Positions 16,043-16,278 of a stretch of DNA of 16,278 nt are shown in pieces (the stretch's first letter is position 1; each line of letters begins with the position of its first letter). The notes beneath the pieces were generated by a model. It saw nothing but the letters and a program-made list of their open reading frames with translations, searched no databases and had not been told where the DNA came from. Position numbers and translations under genes: made by a program. The stretch lies in the NCBI GenBank assembly GCA_964480565.1, contig CAYZSU010000048.1:1-16278 (forward strand). Direction: 5' to 3'. The stretch comes from CAYZSU01 sp964480565. GTDB lineage: Bacteria; UBA10199; 2-02-FULL-44-16; JAAZCA01.

Positions 16043-16278
16043 ACTTTCTTTTAAATAATGGGTTTGCCCTTGGGAATGCCCATCTTTGGTGTTCCTTGCA
16101 AATTGTCCATGTTGAAGGCAATTCCATAGTGATCATCAATGGTGGCAAAGAGTGATATGCTTTGATAGGATTGTCAAAATAATTTTCACTATTGTTGTGT
16201 GGATGGAAACGTTATTGCCGTAAAATTGTAACCGCTTAGCGAAGAGCATCTAGTCCGCAACTCAAGTGTGTGCTATGG
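16043..16278. other. Upstream region of the minus-strand operon, no gene seen
   Basis: Apart from the repeat fragment, nothing codes convincingly. On the minus strand TTGACA occurs (around 16175-16180) in a good position for a -35 box, but no well-spaced -10 box follows, so no promoter is called. Any gene beyond 16200 lies outside the window. Confidence 0.5.
16060..16099 (+). repeat. Fragment of the dispersed repeat (copy 3, partial)
   Basis: About 40 bp match the left end of copy 2 (9315-9353). Shared blocks are GGTT(T)GCCCT and CCCATCTT.GGT.TT, with substitutions and about one indel between them. The rest of the element is missing after 16100. It lies upstream of the glycosyltransferase gene, unlike the two full copies, which are downstream of genes. 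Confidence 0.6.

Noticed and set aside
15948..16148. Minus-strand open frame at the 5' end of the glycosyltransferase
   Set aside because: It overlaps the real gene in another frame and the repeat fragment, and has no domain.

Overview
The window looks like part of a metagenome-assembled or draft scaffold (a run of 10 N lies inside a gene) from an AT-rich, Gram-negative-type bacterium. Signal peptides, a PTS EIIA of the nitrogen/fructose type, a PhnD-like periplasmic protein and a GT39-type membrane glycosyltransferase fit a diderm. A giant secreted protein has Cys-rich repeats starting 'CGNG' and a C-terminal Cys-helix-Arg tail. That combination recalls Myxococcota and other former Deltaproteobacteria, but the assignment to a phylum is a guess from protein families only.

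Layout. (1) 1-2229, plus: the 3' part of a large protein combining the end of a midasin/CobS-like AAA+ domain, an HEGAH metallopeptidase-like domain and a C-terminal VWA domain. The gene is cut by the window edge and by an assembly gap that breaks its frame. (2) 2263-2388: a 126-bp near-palindromic repeat. (3) 2668-9270, plus: a 2200-residue secreted protein with a signal peptide, FG-GAP-like calcium motifs, 20 six-cysteine modules (120 Cys) and a tail resembling the MYXO-CTERM class of sorting signals. (4) 9315-9440: a second, inverted copy of the repeat. (5) 9569-10162, plus: a BldC/excisionase-type HTH fused to a degenerate receiver domain, with a perfect inverted repeat over its putative -10 box and a strong terminator after it. 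(6) 10333-13620, plus: a tight four-gene operon of EIIA, a PII-like protein and two CPA2 antiporters. (7) 13621-13709: a GC-rich hairpin between convergent genes. (8) 13710-16036, minus: a two-gene operon of a GT39-like glycosyltransferase and a PhnD-like periplasmic protein. (9) 16043-16278: the upstream region of that operon, with a 40-bp fragment of the same repeat.

How the genes may work together. The operon at 10333-13620 looks like a cation-homeostasis module: neither antiporter has a cytoplasmic RCK/TrkA-N domain, and two soluble signalling proteins (phosphorylatable EIIA and a PII-like trimer candidate) are encoded just ahead of them. The AAA+/VWA protein probably acts as a remodelling machine of the midasin or CobS/CobT kind. 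The giant Cys-rich protein looks like a surface adhesin or stalk-like structural protein. No tRNA, rRNA, CRISPR array, transposase or phage gene was seen.
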